Assembly: GCF_000762875.2 (NCBI RefSeq)
Contig: NZ_JRMP02000005.1
Coordinates: 62,001 to 126,000, forward strand
Direction of reading: 5' to 3'
Source of the DNA: Helicobacter saguini
GTDB taxonomy: Bacteria > Campylobacterota > Campylobacteria > Campylobacterales > Helicobacteraceae
DNA: 64,000 bases
Under the pieces are notes generated by a model. The model did not search any database. It saw nothing but the letters and a program-made list of their open reading frames with translations, and was not told the origin of the DNA. Each line of letters opens with the position of its first letter. Position 1 is the stretch's first letter. The position numbers and the translations under genes are program-made. Shown piece after piece: positions 39,179 to 47,750 of this stretch.

Positions 39179-40153
39179 ATGAGATTTTTACTTATTTTTA
39201 TGCTATTTTTTTACTCGCTTTTGAATGTCGCAAGTGCGGATACAACGGACTTTGACTGCAATGATTTGTATGGGAATTGCAATATCCCTAGTAATCCTGC
39301 TAAGATAGAATCTAGCGGAGATTCTAAAGGCGTTACAGGCGGTATTTCTAGCGGAATAAATAGTGGTATAAATTCTGGTGTTTCAAAAGGTAACACAAAC
39401 GCTACAAAGCCTACAAATCAGGGTAATGTAAGCACCTTTAGCGATATAAATAAAAGCACGGATAATGAGAGTGTAAAGGCGCAAAATGCTTTCCTGCCAA
39501 GTGGGAATTTTTCTCGTAAAAAGGGCAGTTTCCTTTACTCGATTGTGCTGCTTACCGCGCTTTTTGATAATGGCGTGCAAAAGCAGGGCTATGGAATCTT
39601 GATTAAGGATGGCTACACGCTTGCTGCGGCGGACTTGATGACTGAAGAGGGCGCATATCTGCGGAGTGTGACCGCGAAAATGCAGGATGATACTTCGCCA
39701 TCTTTGATGTGTTTTGCGATGTTGCGGCTGCGTGCGACCGATAACAAGCTCTCGCTTTTAAGGGCGGAAAATTACACCGATATTTATTGCAACACGCGTC
39801 CTGAGAGCTTCTATCATCAGCGCATTAATCTGCATTATTTCACGCCCATTCGGCTTGGCACTTTAAAGGGGACGATTTTGGGGCGAAATGATTCTGTGCT
39901 TTTCCCTTATGTTACGGAAAATAATACTTTAGCGTATAGAAGTTCTAGTATTGCTAAGATTCAGCAGCACAGCGCCGTGCATGGAATGCCGCTTTTTAAC
40001 TCAAGCGGGGCGTTTGTGGGCTTCCTTTACACCACCTATGAGCCAAAGCGTAAAAATGTCGTAATCAGCAGCGATGAAGTGCGGAAATTTATCTGCGGTG
40101 TCGTGGCGAATAACTTGCTACCTACAAGCGATTTAACGCGCTCGTGTAGGTGA
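39179..40153 (+). CDS. secreted protein with a degenerate trypsin-like fold
   Basis: This 324-residue exported protein has a signal peptide (LLIFMLFFYSLLNVASA), a Gly/Ser/Asn-rich low-complexity linker (about residues 40-95, with GISSGINSGINSGVSKG), and a C-terminal domain. The domain begins GYGILIKDGYTLAAADLM and ends HGMPLFNSSGAFVGFLYTTYEP. This recalls the catalytic-Ser loop GNSGGPLFN..G.VVGI of chymotrypsin-like proteases, but Ser and the preceding Gly are replaced (VHGMP), and no catalytic His-Asp is obvious. It may be a pseudoprotease used for binding. The downstream neighbour is the tRNA cluster. Family membership is a guess from this motif. Confidence 0.45.
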   Translation: MRFLLIFMLFFYSLLNVASADTTDFDCNDLYGNCNIPSNPAKIESSGDSKGVTGGISSGINSGINSGVSKGNTNATKPTNQGNVSTFSDINKSTDNESVKAQNAFLPSGNFSRKKGSFLYSIVLLTALFDNGVQKQGYGILIKDGYTLAAADLMTEEGAYLRSVTAKMQDDTSPSLMCFAMLRLRATDNKLSLLRAENYTDIYCNTRPESFYHQRINLHYFTPIRLGTLKGTILGRNDSVLFPYVTENNTLAYRSSSIAKIQQHSAVHGMPLFNSSGAFVGFLYTTYEPKRKNVVISSDEVRKFICGVVANNLLPTSDLTRSCR

Positions 40154-40168
40154 TTAGGTTTGTTTTTA

Positions 40169-40197
40169 TTGACATAATTTTTTTTTTAAGCTATAAT
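40169..40197 (+). promoter_or_regulatory. consensus sigma70 promoter for the tRNA cluster
   Basis: TTGACA at 40169-40174 and TATAAT at 40192-40197 are both perfect and separated by 17 bp. The tRNA-Pro gene begins 25 bp later. This strength fits a stable-RNA operon and is the clearest promoter in the window. Confidence 0.85.
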
Positions 40198-40221
40198 TCA
40201 ATCTTTTTTAAATTTTTGTGT

Positions 40222-40299
40222 CGGGGCGTAGCTCAGTCTGGTTAGAGTACTTGGTTTGGGACCAAGGGGTCGAAGGTTCGAATCCTTTCGCCCCGACCA
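40222..40299 (+). tRNA. tRNA-Pro (anticodon TGG)
   Basis: A complete cloverleaf of 78 nt: acceptor CGGGGCG pairs with CGCCCCG, the anticodon arm is CTTGG-TTTGGGA-CCAAG, and CCA is encoded. It is first of four tRNA genes behind a consensus promoter. Confidence 0.95.
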
Positions 40300-40338
40300 T
40301 TTTAAATGCGTTATTATCGCAAAAGTTTTTTATTTTTT

Positions 40339-40416
40339 GGTGGGTGTAGCTCAGTTGGTTAGAGCATCAGGTTGTGGCTCTGAGGGTCGTGGGTTCGAGA
40401 CCCATCATCCACCCCA
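40339..40416 (+). tRNA. tRNA-His (anticodon GTG)
   Basis: Acceptor GTGGGTG pairs with CATCCAC, with an additional 5' G opposite discriminator C as expected for tRNA-His. The anticodon loop is TTGTGGC, and CCA is encoded. Confidence 0.95.
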
Positions 40417-40466
40417 TTCTAGATTCTATAATTTTAGATTCTAAAAGTTATGATATTTGTAATTTT

Positions 40467-40543
40467 GCGTTTGTAGCTCAATTGGATAGAGCATCAGACT
40501 TCGGATCTGAGGGTTAGGGGTTCAAGTCCTCTCGGGCGCGCCA
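40467..40543 (+). tRNA. tRNA-Arg (anticodon TCG)
   Basis: The 77-nt cloverleaf has anticodon loop CTTCGGA between TCAGA and TCTGA, and encodes CCA. Acceptor GCGTTTG against CGGGCGC uses three G-U pairs in a row, which is unusual; the 3' half matches the next tRNA-Arg exactly. Confidence 0.92.
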
Positions 40544-40594
40544 TTTTATAGAATCTACTTTTGAATTTTATAATTAAAACTTAGCAAGACTTTT

Positions 40595-40671
40595 GCGCTC
40601 GTAGCTCAGCTGGATAGAGCAACGGCCTTCTAAGCCGTAGGTCAAAGGTTCGAATCCTTTCGGGCGCGCCA
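40595..40671 (+). tRNA. tRNA-Arg (anticodon TCT)
   Basis: The 77-nt cloverleaf has acceptor GCGCTCG / CGGGCGC, anticodon loop CTTCTAA between ACGGC and GCCGT, and encoded CCA. It is followed 24 bp later by efp. Confidence 0.95.
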
Positions 40672-40695
40672 CTTTTATATATTTTAAGGATTTTT

Positions 40696-41259
40696 ATGAC
40701 GATTGAGATGGGCGATTTGAAAAAGGGCTTAAAGATTGAAATTGATGGCATTCCTTATAGAATCACAGAGTATCAGCATGTCAAACCTGGCAAGGGACCG
40801 GCGTTTGTGCGTGTGAAAATAAAGAGTTTTTTGGATGGAAAAGTGATTGAGAAAACTTTCCATGCTGGTGATAAATGCGAGACACCAAATATCGTGGAAA
40901 AGGGAATGCAATACCTTTATAATGACGGCGAGTTTTATCAATTTATGGATAATGAGAGTTATGAGCAAGTGGGCTTGGATGAAAATCAAGTGGGTGACGC
41001 GGCAAAGTGGCTATTAGATTCTATGAATGTGAATGTGCTTTTTCACAATGACAAGGCGATAAGTGTGAATGTGCCGCAAATTGTCGAGCTGAAAATCACT
41101 GAAACACCGCCAAACTTTAAGGGCGATACTTCAAGCAGTGGCAAGAAACCAGCGACTTTAGAGACAGGCGCGGTAGTGCAGATTCCTTTCCACGTATTAG
41201 AGGGCGAAACAATCCGCATAAATACCGAAACCGGCGAGTATATTGAAAAGGTGAAATAA
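40696..41259 (+). CDS. efp: translation elongation factor P
   Basis: EF-P relieves ribosome stalling at polyproline. Its 187 residues are the usual length and show the KOW-like N-domain ([41 protein letters not shown]) with the modifiable Lys in KPGKGPA, and the OB domains ending [49 protein letters not shown]. It is 24 bp after tRNA-Arg, so it may share the tRNA promoter. The AGATTCTA octamer occurs once, in LLDSMNV, without changing the length. Confidence 0.97.
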   Translation: MTIEMGDLKKGLKIEIDGIPYRITEYQHVKPGKGPAFVRVKIKSFLDGKVIEKTFHAGDKCETPNIVEKGMQYLYNDGEFYQFMDNESYEQVGLDENQVGDAAKWLLDSMNVNVLFHNDKAISVNVPQIVELKITETPPNFKGDTSSSGKKPATLETGAVVQIPFHVLEGETIRINTETGEYIEKVK

Positions 41260-41748
41260 ACTTCATTTGAACTTATTTTATTTAAACTTTATGACTATAT
41301 AGTAGAGATGTCAATGGTTGAAGTTCGTTGCTGTATGATAAAACATATAATTTGTCTTTTTTAAAATTTCTAAGAATTATTATTAAATTTAAAGTTAGTT
41401 TAAGGTTTGTTGTGGTAGAATTTTATTCGTAATCATTTACATGATTATTGTTCTTAATTACAAAGGTTAGTTAAATTTCCTTTGGTAAGTTTGGGTTAAG
41501 TTTTAAGAACATTCTTTCACATTATCTTCCTTTAAAGCATAGGGGATTTTCCCTTTTGTTTTTTGTTTTAAGCGAATTTCTTACATTTAAATAATAATCT
41601 TACGAAAAACAACAACATTTTTGCATATATTTTTAGAATCTAATTAAAGGCTTAGAAATAGGGCGTTTTAGATTCTATGATAGATTTAAACTAATGGTTT
41701 TTTTGTGCTGTGATAGAATCTAAATTTTACACAATATAAGGATAAAAT
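41260..41748. other. 489-bp AT-rich intergenic region
   Basis: I see no ORF with coding character. There are TAGAATCTAA near 41635 and AGATTCTA near 41671, and stretches of TTTAAAG. No terminator with a clear U-tract could be identified after efp. Confidence 0.45.
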
Positions 41749-42241
41749 ATGTATGACCTTGATTCTCTAAATAATGCACAAAATGATAAAGATTTAATGT
41801 TTATTACTAATGATACTTTAATAAATGAACGTTCATATTTGGGCTATATTTTATCGCTTGAGCGTATTTAAGAATAACAATATTTTTGAAGGGAATCTAA
41901 ATTTTATAACACACATTTTTAATATCAGTGGAGATATAAAAAAGGGCTTGCAGCGAAAGGATTATCACAGGGTAAATGCTGGAATTGGCGCGATTTTAAG
42001 CGATAGTATATTAAGGTGGTTTGAGATAAATTTTTCATGTGTGTATGGTAATTTTGTTAAGGATTTATTTGATGAGAAAAGCAATAATAGTTGGGATAAA
42101 TATAGGGAGTATTACGCGTATATCGTGCATTTTGTGACAGGTTTTATAAGGGCGCTTTTTGTTATCGCCCCGCAAAATTGCACTTTAATATGCGCTATCA
42201 TTATGATAGGTTTTATGCGACATAAAAGTATGATAAAATGA
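41749..42241 (+). pseudogene. frameshifted small gene of unknown function
   Basis: ATG 41749 has AAGGATAAAAT before it and opens a 40-codon frame (MYDLDSLNNAQNDKD...LGYILSLERI) that stops at TAA 41869-41871. A second frame, open from at least 41825, takes over at the same place (FKNNNIFEGNLNFITHIFN...) and runs to 42241. Removing one base (or adding two) near 41861-41872 would give a single protein of about 165 residues ending in a hydrophobic helix (GFIRALFVIAPQNCTLICAIIMIGFM). This looks like a recent frameshift or a sequencing error; there is no long repeat to suggest phase variation. I do not recognise the family. Confidence 0.5.
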
Positions 42242-42306
42242 TTTATATGGTCTCTTAGATTATTCTATGATTTAGAATCTTTCAAGCAGAATGCGTTATT
42301 TTATGC

Positions 42307-42312
42307 TATAAT
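42307..42312 (+). promoter_or_regulatory. TATAAT -10 element
   Basis: Exact TATAAT in ATGCTATAATTTTT, 34 bp before the pyrC ATG. Confidence 0.5.
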
Positions 42313-42345
42313 TTTTTTTATTTTTGCTTTATTTTAGGACTTTTT

Positions 42346-43599
42346 ATGGATGAAATTACGCTTATTAATCCGCTTGATATGCACCTGCATTTGCGGCAAG
42401 ATTCTATGCTTAATGCCGTGCTGCCTTACACTGCCTTGCCTTTTAGTGCGGCTCTTGCTATGCCAAATCTTAATCCGCCGCTTTTCAATATCGATTCTGT
42501 AATTGATTATCAAAATGAGATTTTAGATTTAAGTGATTCTTATTTTAAAAGTAAAACGTGGAATCTAAATGGGGAAAATGGGTTAAAAACTACTATTTCT
42601 ATAACTAAAGATAATAAAAAATTACAAAATATAGAATCTAAAAATTCGCAGGGAAATTCTCCATTAGATTCAAATGAATATTTAAGGCAGAATTCCCCTG
42701 CGAATTTTCAACACAAAAAAGATTCTAAACACCCACTAAATACAGATTCTAAAAATAAAAAAATAACTCCCTTTACCCCGCTAATGAGCCTTTACATTAG
42801 CGATAATTTAGATTCTAAAACGCTAATAGAAGCCAAAAAAAATGGCATTAAGATTCTAAAACTTTATCCAAAAGGTTCAACTACAAATTCCAAAGATGGC
42901 TTAAGCGAGATTCTAAGTCAAAAGTTCTTAAAATTGTTAGAATCTGCGGAAAAACTTAGCCTTATCCTAAGTATTCATGGCGAGAGCAATGGCTTTAGTT
43001 TAAACCGCGAAAAAGAGTTTTTAAAGATTTTTACGCACCTTGCGCGCACTTTTCCGCGCCTTAAAATCATAATCGAGCATTTGAGCGATAGGCGAAGTAT
43101 CGAGGCGGTGGGCTCTTATGCGAATTTGTATGGCACGATTACCCTGCACCACATGCTTTTGACCCTTGATGATGTTATCGGTGGCAAGCTAAATGCGTTT
43201 AATTTTTGCAAACCTGTGGTAAAAACGGCACTTGACCGCGATGCGATTTTGAAAACCGCGCTAAGTGGGAGCGAGAAATTTAGCTTTGGCTCGGACTCTG
43301 CGCCGCACACGATTAGTGCAAAACTTGCTGGTGCGGCTGGGATTTTCTCCGCCCCGACCCTGCTGCAAGGGCTTTGCACCCTTTTTGCAAAGCATAATCG
43401 GCTAGAAAATCTACAAAAATTTATAAGCGATAATGCGATGAAAATTTATGATATTAATCTGCCCTTTAAAAAGAGTGTAAAAATGGTGGCAAAACCTTGC
43501 ACGTTCGGGGATTCTATCCCTTGTGATAGTGAAAAAATTGCTGTATTTTTGGGCGAAAAAAGCCTAAATTTTAGCATAGAAAATATTAGTGTTGAATAG
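42346..43599 (+). CDS. pyrC: dihydroorotase with repeat insert
   Basis: The zinc enzyme closes carbamoyl-aspartate to dihydroorotate in pyrimidine synthesis. The metal pair is in DMHLHLR (H13, H15). LYPKGSTTNS carries the Lys expected to be carbamylated, and LSIHGESNG, IIEHLSDRRS and FGSDSAPH give the remaining ligands. Length is 417 against about 340-350; the extra lies at residues about 60-145, made of DSK/ESKNS and the near-palindromic NSQGNSPLDS...LRQNSPANFQHKK. It is placed just after the first conserved block (LAMPNLNPPL). The next gene follows 35 bp later on the same strand. Confidence 0.92.
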   Translation: MDEITLINPLDMHLHLRQDSMLNAVLPYTALPFSAALAMPNLNPPLFNIDSVIDYQNEILDLSDSYFKSKTWNLNGENGLKTTISITKDNKKLQNIESKNSQGNSPLDSNEYLRQNSPANFQHKKDSKHPLNTDSKNKKITPFTPLMSLYISDNLDSKTLIEAKKNGIKILKLYPKGSTTNSKDGLSEILSQKFLKLLESAEKLSLILSIHGESNGFSLNREKEFLKIFTHLARTFPRLKIIIEHLSDRRSIEAVGSYANLYGTITLHHMLLTLDDVIGGKLNAFNFCKPVVKTALDRDAILKTALSGSEKFSFGSDSAPHTISAKLAGAAGIFSAPTLLQGLCTLFAKHNRLENLQKFISDNAMKIYDINLPFKKSVKMVAKPCTFGDSIPCDSEKIAVFLGEKSLNFSIENISVE

Positions 43600-43634
43600 T
43601 TTTTAGTAAGATTATTTGTGAGATAAATAAAAAA

Positions 43635-44060
43635 ATGAATAAAAAAATAAAAAACTTATTTCTTAACAATGAGATAAAAAATATTGCTGTTGTAGGTTTT
43701 AGCCCGGATTCTACAAAAGATAGCCATAAGGTTGGGATGTATCTTTTTAATCATGGATTTAATGTTTTTGCGATTTATCCAAAGGGTAAAAGCATAGGAA
43801 AAGTGCCTATTTTTCATACTTTAAGCACACTTTTAGAATCTAAACAAATAGATTGCGTAGTGGTATTTCGCAAATCGCAATACTGCATTGACATTGCAAA
43901 AGAGATTCTAAAATCTAAACACAAAATAAGGATTTTTTGGATGCAACTAGGCATAGAAAATAATCACGCAAAAGAGATTCTAGAATCTAACAATATCTTA
44001 GTAGTAGAAAATAAATGTATAATGATCGAGTTGAAATCACTAAAAGATATTGAAAACTAA
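43635..44060 (+). CDS. CoA-binding domain protein (YccU-like)
   Basis: This 141-residue single-domain Rossmann protein matches the CoA_binding_2 family: IKNIAVVGFSPDSTKDSHKVGMYLFNHGFNVFAIYP, GKVPIFHTLSTLLESKQIDCVVVFRKSQY, IRIFWMQLGIENNHAKEI and a C-terminal NKCIMIEL. Members bind CoA like the SucD N-domain but have no proven catalytic role. It is probably co-transcribed with pyrC and convergent with prfB. Confidence 0.82.
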   Translation: MNKKIKNLFLNNEIKNIAVVGFSPDSTKDSHKVGMYLFNHGFNVFAIYPKGKSIGKVPIFHTLSTLLESKQIDCVVVFRKSQYCIDIAKEILKSKHKIRIFWMQLGIENNHAKEILESNNILVVENKCIMIELKSLKDIEN

Positions 44061-44097
44061 ACTTATCGCAATACATCAAACACATTTATAATCTGCC

Positions 44098-45198
44098 CTA
44101 CTCTCTACTACCCTGCCAAATCATCACAGATTCTATCATAGAATCTAAGTCGCCATCTAAAATCCCGCTAGTATCGCTACTAGCGTAATTGCTTCGCAAG
44201 TCTTTTACCTGCTGATATGGTGCAAGCACATAGCTTCGAATTTGATGTCCCCAGCCGATTTGAGTTTTAGAATCTGCACTAGCAGCCGCCGCATCCATTT
44301 TAGAACGTTCTAACTCATATAGCTTAGATTTCAGCATTTTCATCGCGGTGGCTTTGTTTTTATGCTGACTTCTATCATTTTGACACTGCACGACTATGCC
44401 TGTGGGCGTGTGCGTTATGCGAATGGCAGATTCAGTCTTATTGACATGCTGCCCGCCCGCACCACTGCTGCGATAGGTATCGATGCGGATGTCCTTTTCA
44501 TCAATGCTAATGTCGATGTCATCGTCTAGCTCAGGGCTCACCTGCACGCTAGCAAAGCTCGTGTGCCGCTTGGCATTCGCATCAAAGGGCGAAATCCGCA
44601 CAAGGCGATGCACGCCACTCTCAACCTTGGCGTAACCATAGGCATTCTCGCCCTTTATGATAAACGCCGCGCCCTTTAGCCCTGCCTCCTCGCCATCTTG
44701 CAAGTCAAGCAGCTCGACCTTAAAGCCCCGCCGCTCACTCCAACGCAAATACATTCGATATAGCATACCAGCCCAGTCATTGCTCTCAGTTCCACCAGCG
44801 CCTGGCTGAATGGTAATAATAGCGTTTGCGCCGTCATTCTCACCATTTAGCATTACCTCTAGCTCGGCTTTTGTGATGGTTTTTTTTAGCACACCAGCTT
44901 CGGCAAATAAAGATTCTATACATTCATTGTCGTTTTCGCTTTGTGCCATTTCGAATAATTCTTCGCTGTCGTTTAGTGCGTTTAAAGCGTTGTTAAAGCT
45001 TGATAGTCTAGATTCTATACTTCGCTTTTGCTTTAGAATCTTACCCGCGTCCTTATTTTCCCAAAAGTTTTCGCCCTTACTTATAGAATCTAGATTCTGT
45101 AATTTCTGCTTTAACGCATCAGGATTTATAATCTTTTCAATGTTTTCACATTTTGTTTTTAGCTCTTTTAGTAATTCGCTGTATTCATAAGAGTCCAT
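44098..45198 (-). CDS. prfB: peptide chain release factor 2
   Basis: RF2 releases peptides at UAA and UGA. The 366-residue protein has [23 protein letters not shown] with the catalytic GGQ, and the codon-recognition region in the middle. The N-terminus is in the same frame from [10 protein letters not shown], without the in-frame UGA of E. coli prfB, so there is no programmed frameshift here. The [19 protein letters not shown] block near residue 35 is canonical. The gene is convergent with the CoA-binding protein. Confidence 0.95.
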   Translation of the reverse strand: MDSYEYSELLKELKTKCENIEKIINPDALKQKLQNLDSISKGENFWENKDAGKILKQKRSIESRLSSFNNALNALNDSEELFEMAQSENDNECIESLFAEAGVLKKTITKAELEVMLNGENDGANAIITIQPGAGGTESNDWAGMLYRMYLRWSERRGFKVELLDLQDGEEAGLKGAAFIIKGENAYGYAKVESGVHRLVRISPFDANAKRHTSFASVQVSPELDDDIDISIDEKDIRIDTYRSSGAGGQHVNKTESAIRITHTPTGIVVQCQNDRSQHKNKATAMKMLKSKLYELERSKMDAAAASADSKTQIGWGHQIRSYVLAPYQQVKDLRSNYASSDTSGILDGDLDSMIESVMIWQGSRE

Positions 45199-45284
45199 TT
45201 TTCGCCTTAAGTTTTAAAGATTAAAAAGTTTTGTAATTATAATAAATTTGATATAAATTACAAAATAAATTCATAATCTTATTT

Positions 45285-45290
45285 TATAAT
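45285..45290 (+). promoter_or_regulatory. TATAAT -10 element
   Basis: Exact TATAAT 25 bp before the ATG of the outer-membrane protein gene, in ATTTTATAATGAAGA. Confidence 0.5.
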
Positions 45291-45314
45291 GAAGACGTTT
45301 AAAAGGGGTGAAAT

Positions 45315-46292
45315 ATGAAACGTGGGCAATTACATAAAATTCTAATACTAAATAAGACTTTACAATTCAAAAAATATTTAAGGCTAGAAAAGATTTTGAT
45401 ATCTTTTTTAATACTACTAAATCTACAAACACTTCATGCGGCAAAAGAAAATAACGATGACAGAAAAAATGGCTTTTTTGTTGATATGAGTATAAATGTT
45501 ACCGCGATAAATCATAATACCATAAATAACACAGGAAATACCACGACTATCACGACAAAAACGAGTAATGTAAGCGGCGTTGAGAGTATGTTTTTTTTAA
45601 ATCTTGGCTATATCTATGATGATGAGTATAAATATGAGTTTGGGCTAGGTTTTGGCGCGACTCCTTTAAATATAAAAGGTAGCTATCCTATCGGCATTGA
45701 TAATGCTTTGACGCGAGATTTCACATTTACTCGCGCGCTTGCCATTCGTGTGCCTAGCACATCAAAAGTGGGGATAAATCTTTCAATGTTTGATAAAAAC
45801 TATGTGCATTCAAGGTATATAAATCTTGGCTTAGATAGCGATATGTTTATCCATGCAAGTGGCATTGCACCCTTTAGTGCGGCTATCTCTATGCTTGATT
45901 TTTACCTAGAATATGAAGGTAGTAAGAAAATGAATAAAAATCTGCGATTTGAGTATAGCGCGGCGGTTGGCTATACGCTTGGCACAACGCAGTTTATGGG
46001 CTTAAATGGTAGCACTACGCCAAAATTAAAGCTATTTGATTTTAGCAATGCTACTCATGGCTTTTTACTGCGGGGTAGTATCGGGGCGCGATATAAGCTA
46101 GGAGTGCGCGCTAATGCGTTTATAAAGGGCATTTTTACATATCGCTATATGAGTTCGCAAAGTAAAAATACGCCGATAGTGAATGCGAGTGCGATTGATG
46201 GCGATGTGATTATCCCTGATGCTAGGGCAAATGCGCGTTATCCAGCCTTTAATATGGTGTATGGCGGATTGCAATTTGGCGTTGGGTTTTAA
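45315..46292 (+). CDS. outer-membrane beta-barrel protein
   Basis: This 325-residue exported protein has a long basic N-terminus, then a hydrophobic signal segment (ILISFLILLNLQTLHAA). Alternating hydrophobic/polar strands follow, rich in Gly and aromatic residues (MFFLNLGYIYDDEYKYEFGLGFGATPL, RFEYSAAVGYTLGT, YGGLQFGVGF), and the last residue is Phe, the usual signature for BAM-dependent insertion. This fits the Helicobacter outer-membrane protein group, but no close match is recognised. ATG 45315 has AAGGGGTG upstream. The next gene, also a barrel, begins 12 bp after the stop. Confidence 0.7.
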   Translation: MKRGQLHKILILNKTLQFKKYLRLEKILISFLILLNLQTLHAAKENNDDRKNGFFVDMSINVTAINHNTINNTGNTTTITTKTSNVSGVESMFFLNLGYIYDDEYKYEFGLGFGATPLNIKGSYPIGIDNALTRDFTFTRALAIRVPSTSKVGINLSMFDKNYVHSRYINLGLDSDMFIHASGIAPFSAAISMLDFYLEYEGSKKMNKNLRFEYSAAVGYTLGTTQFMGLNGSTTPKLKLFDFSNATHGFLLRGSIGARYKLGVRANAFIKGIFTYRYMSSQSKNTPIVNASAIDGDVIIPDARANARYPAFNMVYGGLQFGVGF

Positions 46293-46304
46293 GGGGGTTG
46301 CGTG

Positions 46305-47132
46305 ATGAAAAAGGCTTTATTTTTAATCATATTATTTTTTGCAAATGTTATAGAATCTAAATCGCTACTAAAGAGTGGATTCTATAAAAGTATCGGGGTT
46401 GGCAGCGGATATTACAACTATAATGAGTTTAAAAGTTGGCAAAATGACGCCTTTATCATGCGGATAGATTCTATACTTTTTAATGTAAATGGAGAGCTTG
46501 GACTTATCACGCATAATGTAAAGATAGAATCTAGCCTTGATGCGAATGTGGCTTTAGGGCTTTACACAGGTGGGAATTTCTATGAAAGTGATAATAAAAC
46601 AAGGGTTTATAGCATATTTTTTAACTCATATTATCATTTTAATCTTACTTTGGGTTTTGATATTTTGGGCGCATTTGGGGTGCAAAATGCTAGTTTATTT
46701 TTGCAAAGTGGCTTTAGCTACTTTCTATCACGCACGGATAGCACGCCCTTAGAGCGACTGCAAGGGTATTTATCCATTCCTTTTAGTTTAGAATCTCAAG
46801 TCAAAATCAATGATAAATGGAGCATAGATTCTATGTTTTCATATAATTTATTTTTGCTAGGGCATCATCTAAGTTATGGGAATGCTTATGGGCTAAGTGG
46901 CGACTTAAATGTGCTGCAAAGGCAAGGCTACGGGCTAAAGGCATATCTTGGCTATACGCATAAAAATAAGGCAGATTCTATAAATTCGCTTCGTTTAGTG
47001 TATGAATTTTGGAGTATAGGCGACTCACCTGCGGCACGTGTAAATAGCGTGATAAGCCCAACCACAAATGGAATCTATGAGCCAAAGAACACGTCGCATA
47101 TAGTCACAATTCAATACATCTTTGGGTTTTAG
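46305..47132 (+). CDS. second outer-membrane beta-barrel protein
   Basis: GTG at 46302 and ATG at 46305 are both possible starts; ATG is preferred (AAGGGGGTTGCGTG upstream), giving 275 residues. A short signal segment (MKKALFLIILFFANVIESKS) precedes a beta-rich body with strands such as FYKSIGVGSGYYNYNEF, LGLITHNVKIESSLDANVALGLYTGGNFYE, YHFNLTLGFDILGAFGV and the C-terminal HIVTIQYIFGF ending in Phe. Together with the upstream gene it probably forms a two-gene operon of surface proteins. The role is unknown. Confidence 0.68.
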   Translation: MKKALFLIILFFANVIESKSLLKSGFYKSIGVGSGYYNYNEFKSWQNDAFIMRIDSILFNVNGELGLITHNVKIESSLDANVALGLYTGGNFYESDNKTRVYSIFFNSYYHFNLTLGFDILGAFGVQNASLFLQSGFSYFLSRTDSTPLERLQGYLSIPFSLESQVKINDKWSIDSMFSYNLFLLGHHLSYGNAYGLSGDLNVLQRQGYGLKAYLGYTHKNKADSINSLRLVYEFWSIGDSPAARVNSVISPTTNGIYEPKNTSHIVTIQYIFGF

Positions 47133-47258
47133 ATTCTATCCACACTTAAAATCCTGATTCCACATTATTTATCGTGCGGACAATAATTTTAGATAAACAC
47201 ATACCTAGATACTTTAAACAAACATAATTAAATAATTTTGTGATTATTCAAGTGTAGA

Positions 47259-47657
47259 TTAATTTGTATTTCTTTTCACTTCCTGCCATTTTAACGCGCC
47301 TCTTTTCCACGCAAAAAAGAAGCCAACCACAAGCAAAATAATAAAAGTCAGCATCTCAAAAAAGCCCAGCAACCCTAGATTTCGATACTCAATCGCCCAT
47401 GGAATCATAAAAATGATTTCCACATCAAAAAGCACAAAAAGCACCGCAATCACATAAAACTGATGGCTAATCCTATTTGCCTGTTTTATGGGGATAGGAC
47501 CGCACTCATAAGGCGCGCCCTTTAGCTTGTCGCTTTTCTTAAACGCCAACTTTCGCGACACAAATCGCTGCAGCCAAAAAGTCGCCACAAACGCCACAAG
47601 TGTCAGCACAAACATAACAAACGCCCCAAAATACGGATGCAACGCCATATAATCCAT
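47259..47657 (-). CDS. nuoA: NADH-quinone oxidoreductase subunit A
   Basis: This 132-residue membrane subunit of complex I has three helices and the conserved loop KLKGAPYECGPIPIKQANRISHQFYVIAVLFVLFDVEIIFMIPWAIEY with YECG and the DVE acidic pair in the second helix. In most bacteria nuoA starts the nuo operon, but the next gene downstream here (46302-47132, opposite strand) and upstream (glycan operon) are unrelated. It is more than 12 kb from nuoG-H-I, so nuo genes in this genome are dispersed. Confidence 0.96.
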   Translation of the reverse strand: MDYMALHPYFGAFVMFVLTLVAFVATFWLQRFVSRKLAFKKSDKLKGAPYECGPIPIKQANRISHQFYVIAVLFVLFDVEIIFMIPWAIEYRNLGLLGFFEMLTFIILLVVGFFFAWKRGALKWQEVKRNTN

Positions 47658-47750
47658 TTTCGCCCTTTTGTGTATAATTTCTTATTATAATCATATTTTG
47701 ATAAAATGCAGTTTAAGTGTTATGAATTTTGTTTGTTTTTTAATGAAAAG

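Noticed and set aside
44098-45198. Programmed frameshift in prfB
   Set aside because: The gene is one continuous frame from its start; no in-frame TGA or slippery CTT-TGA is present.
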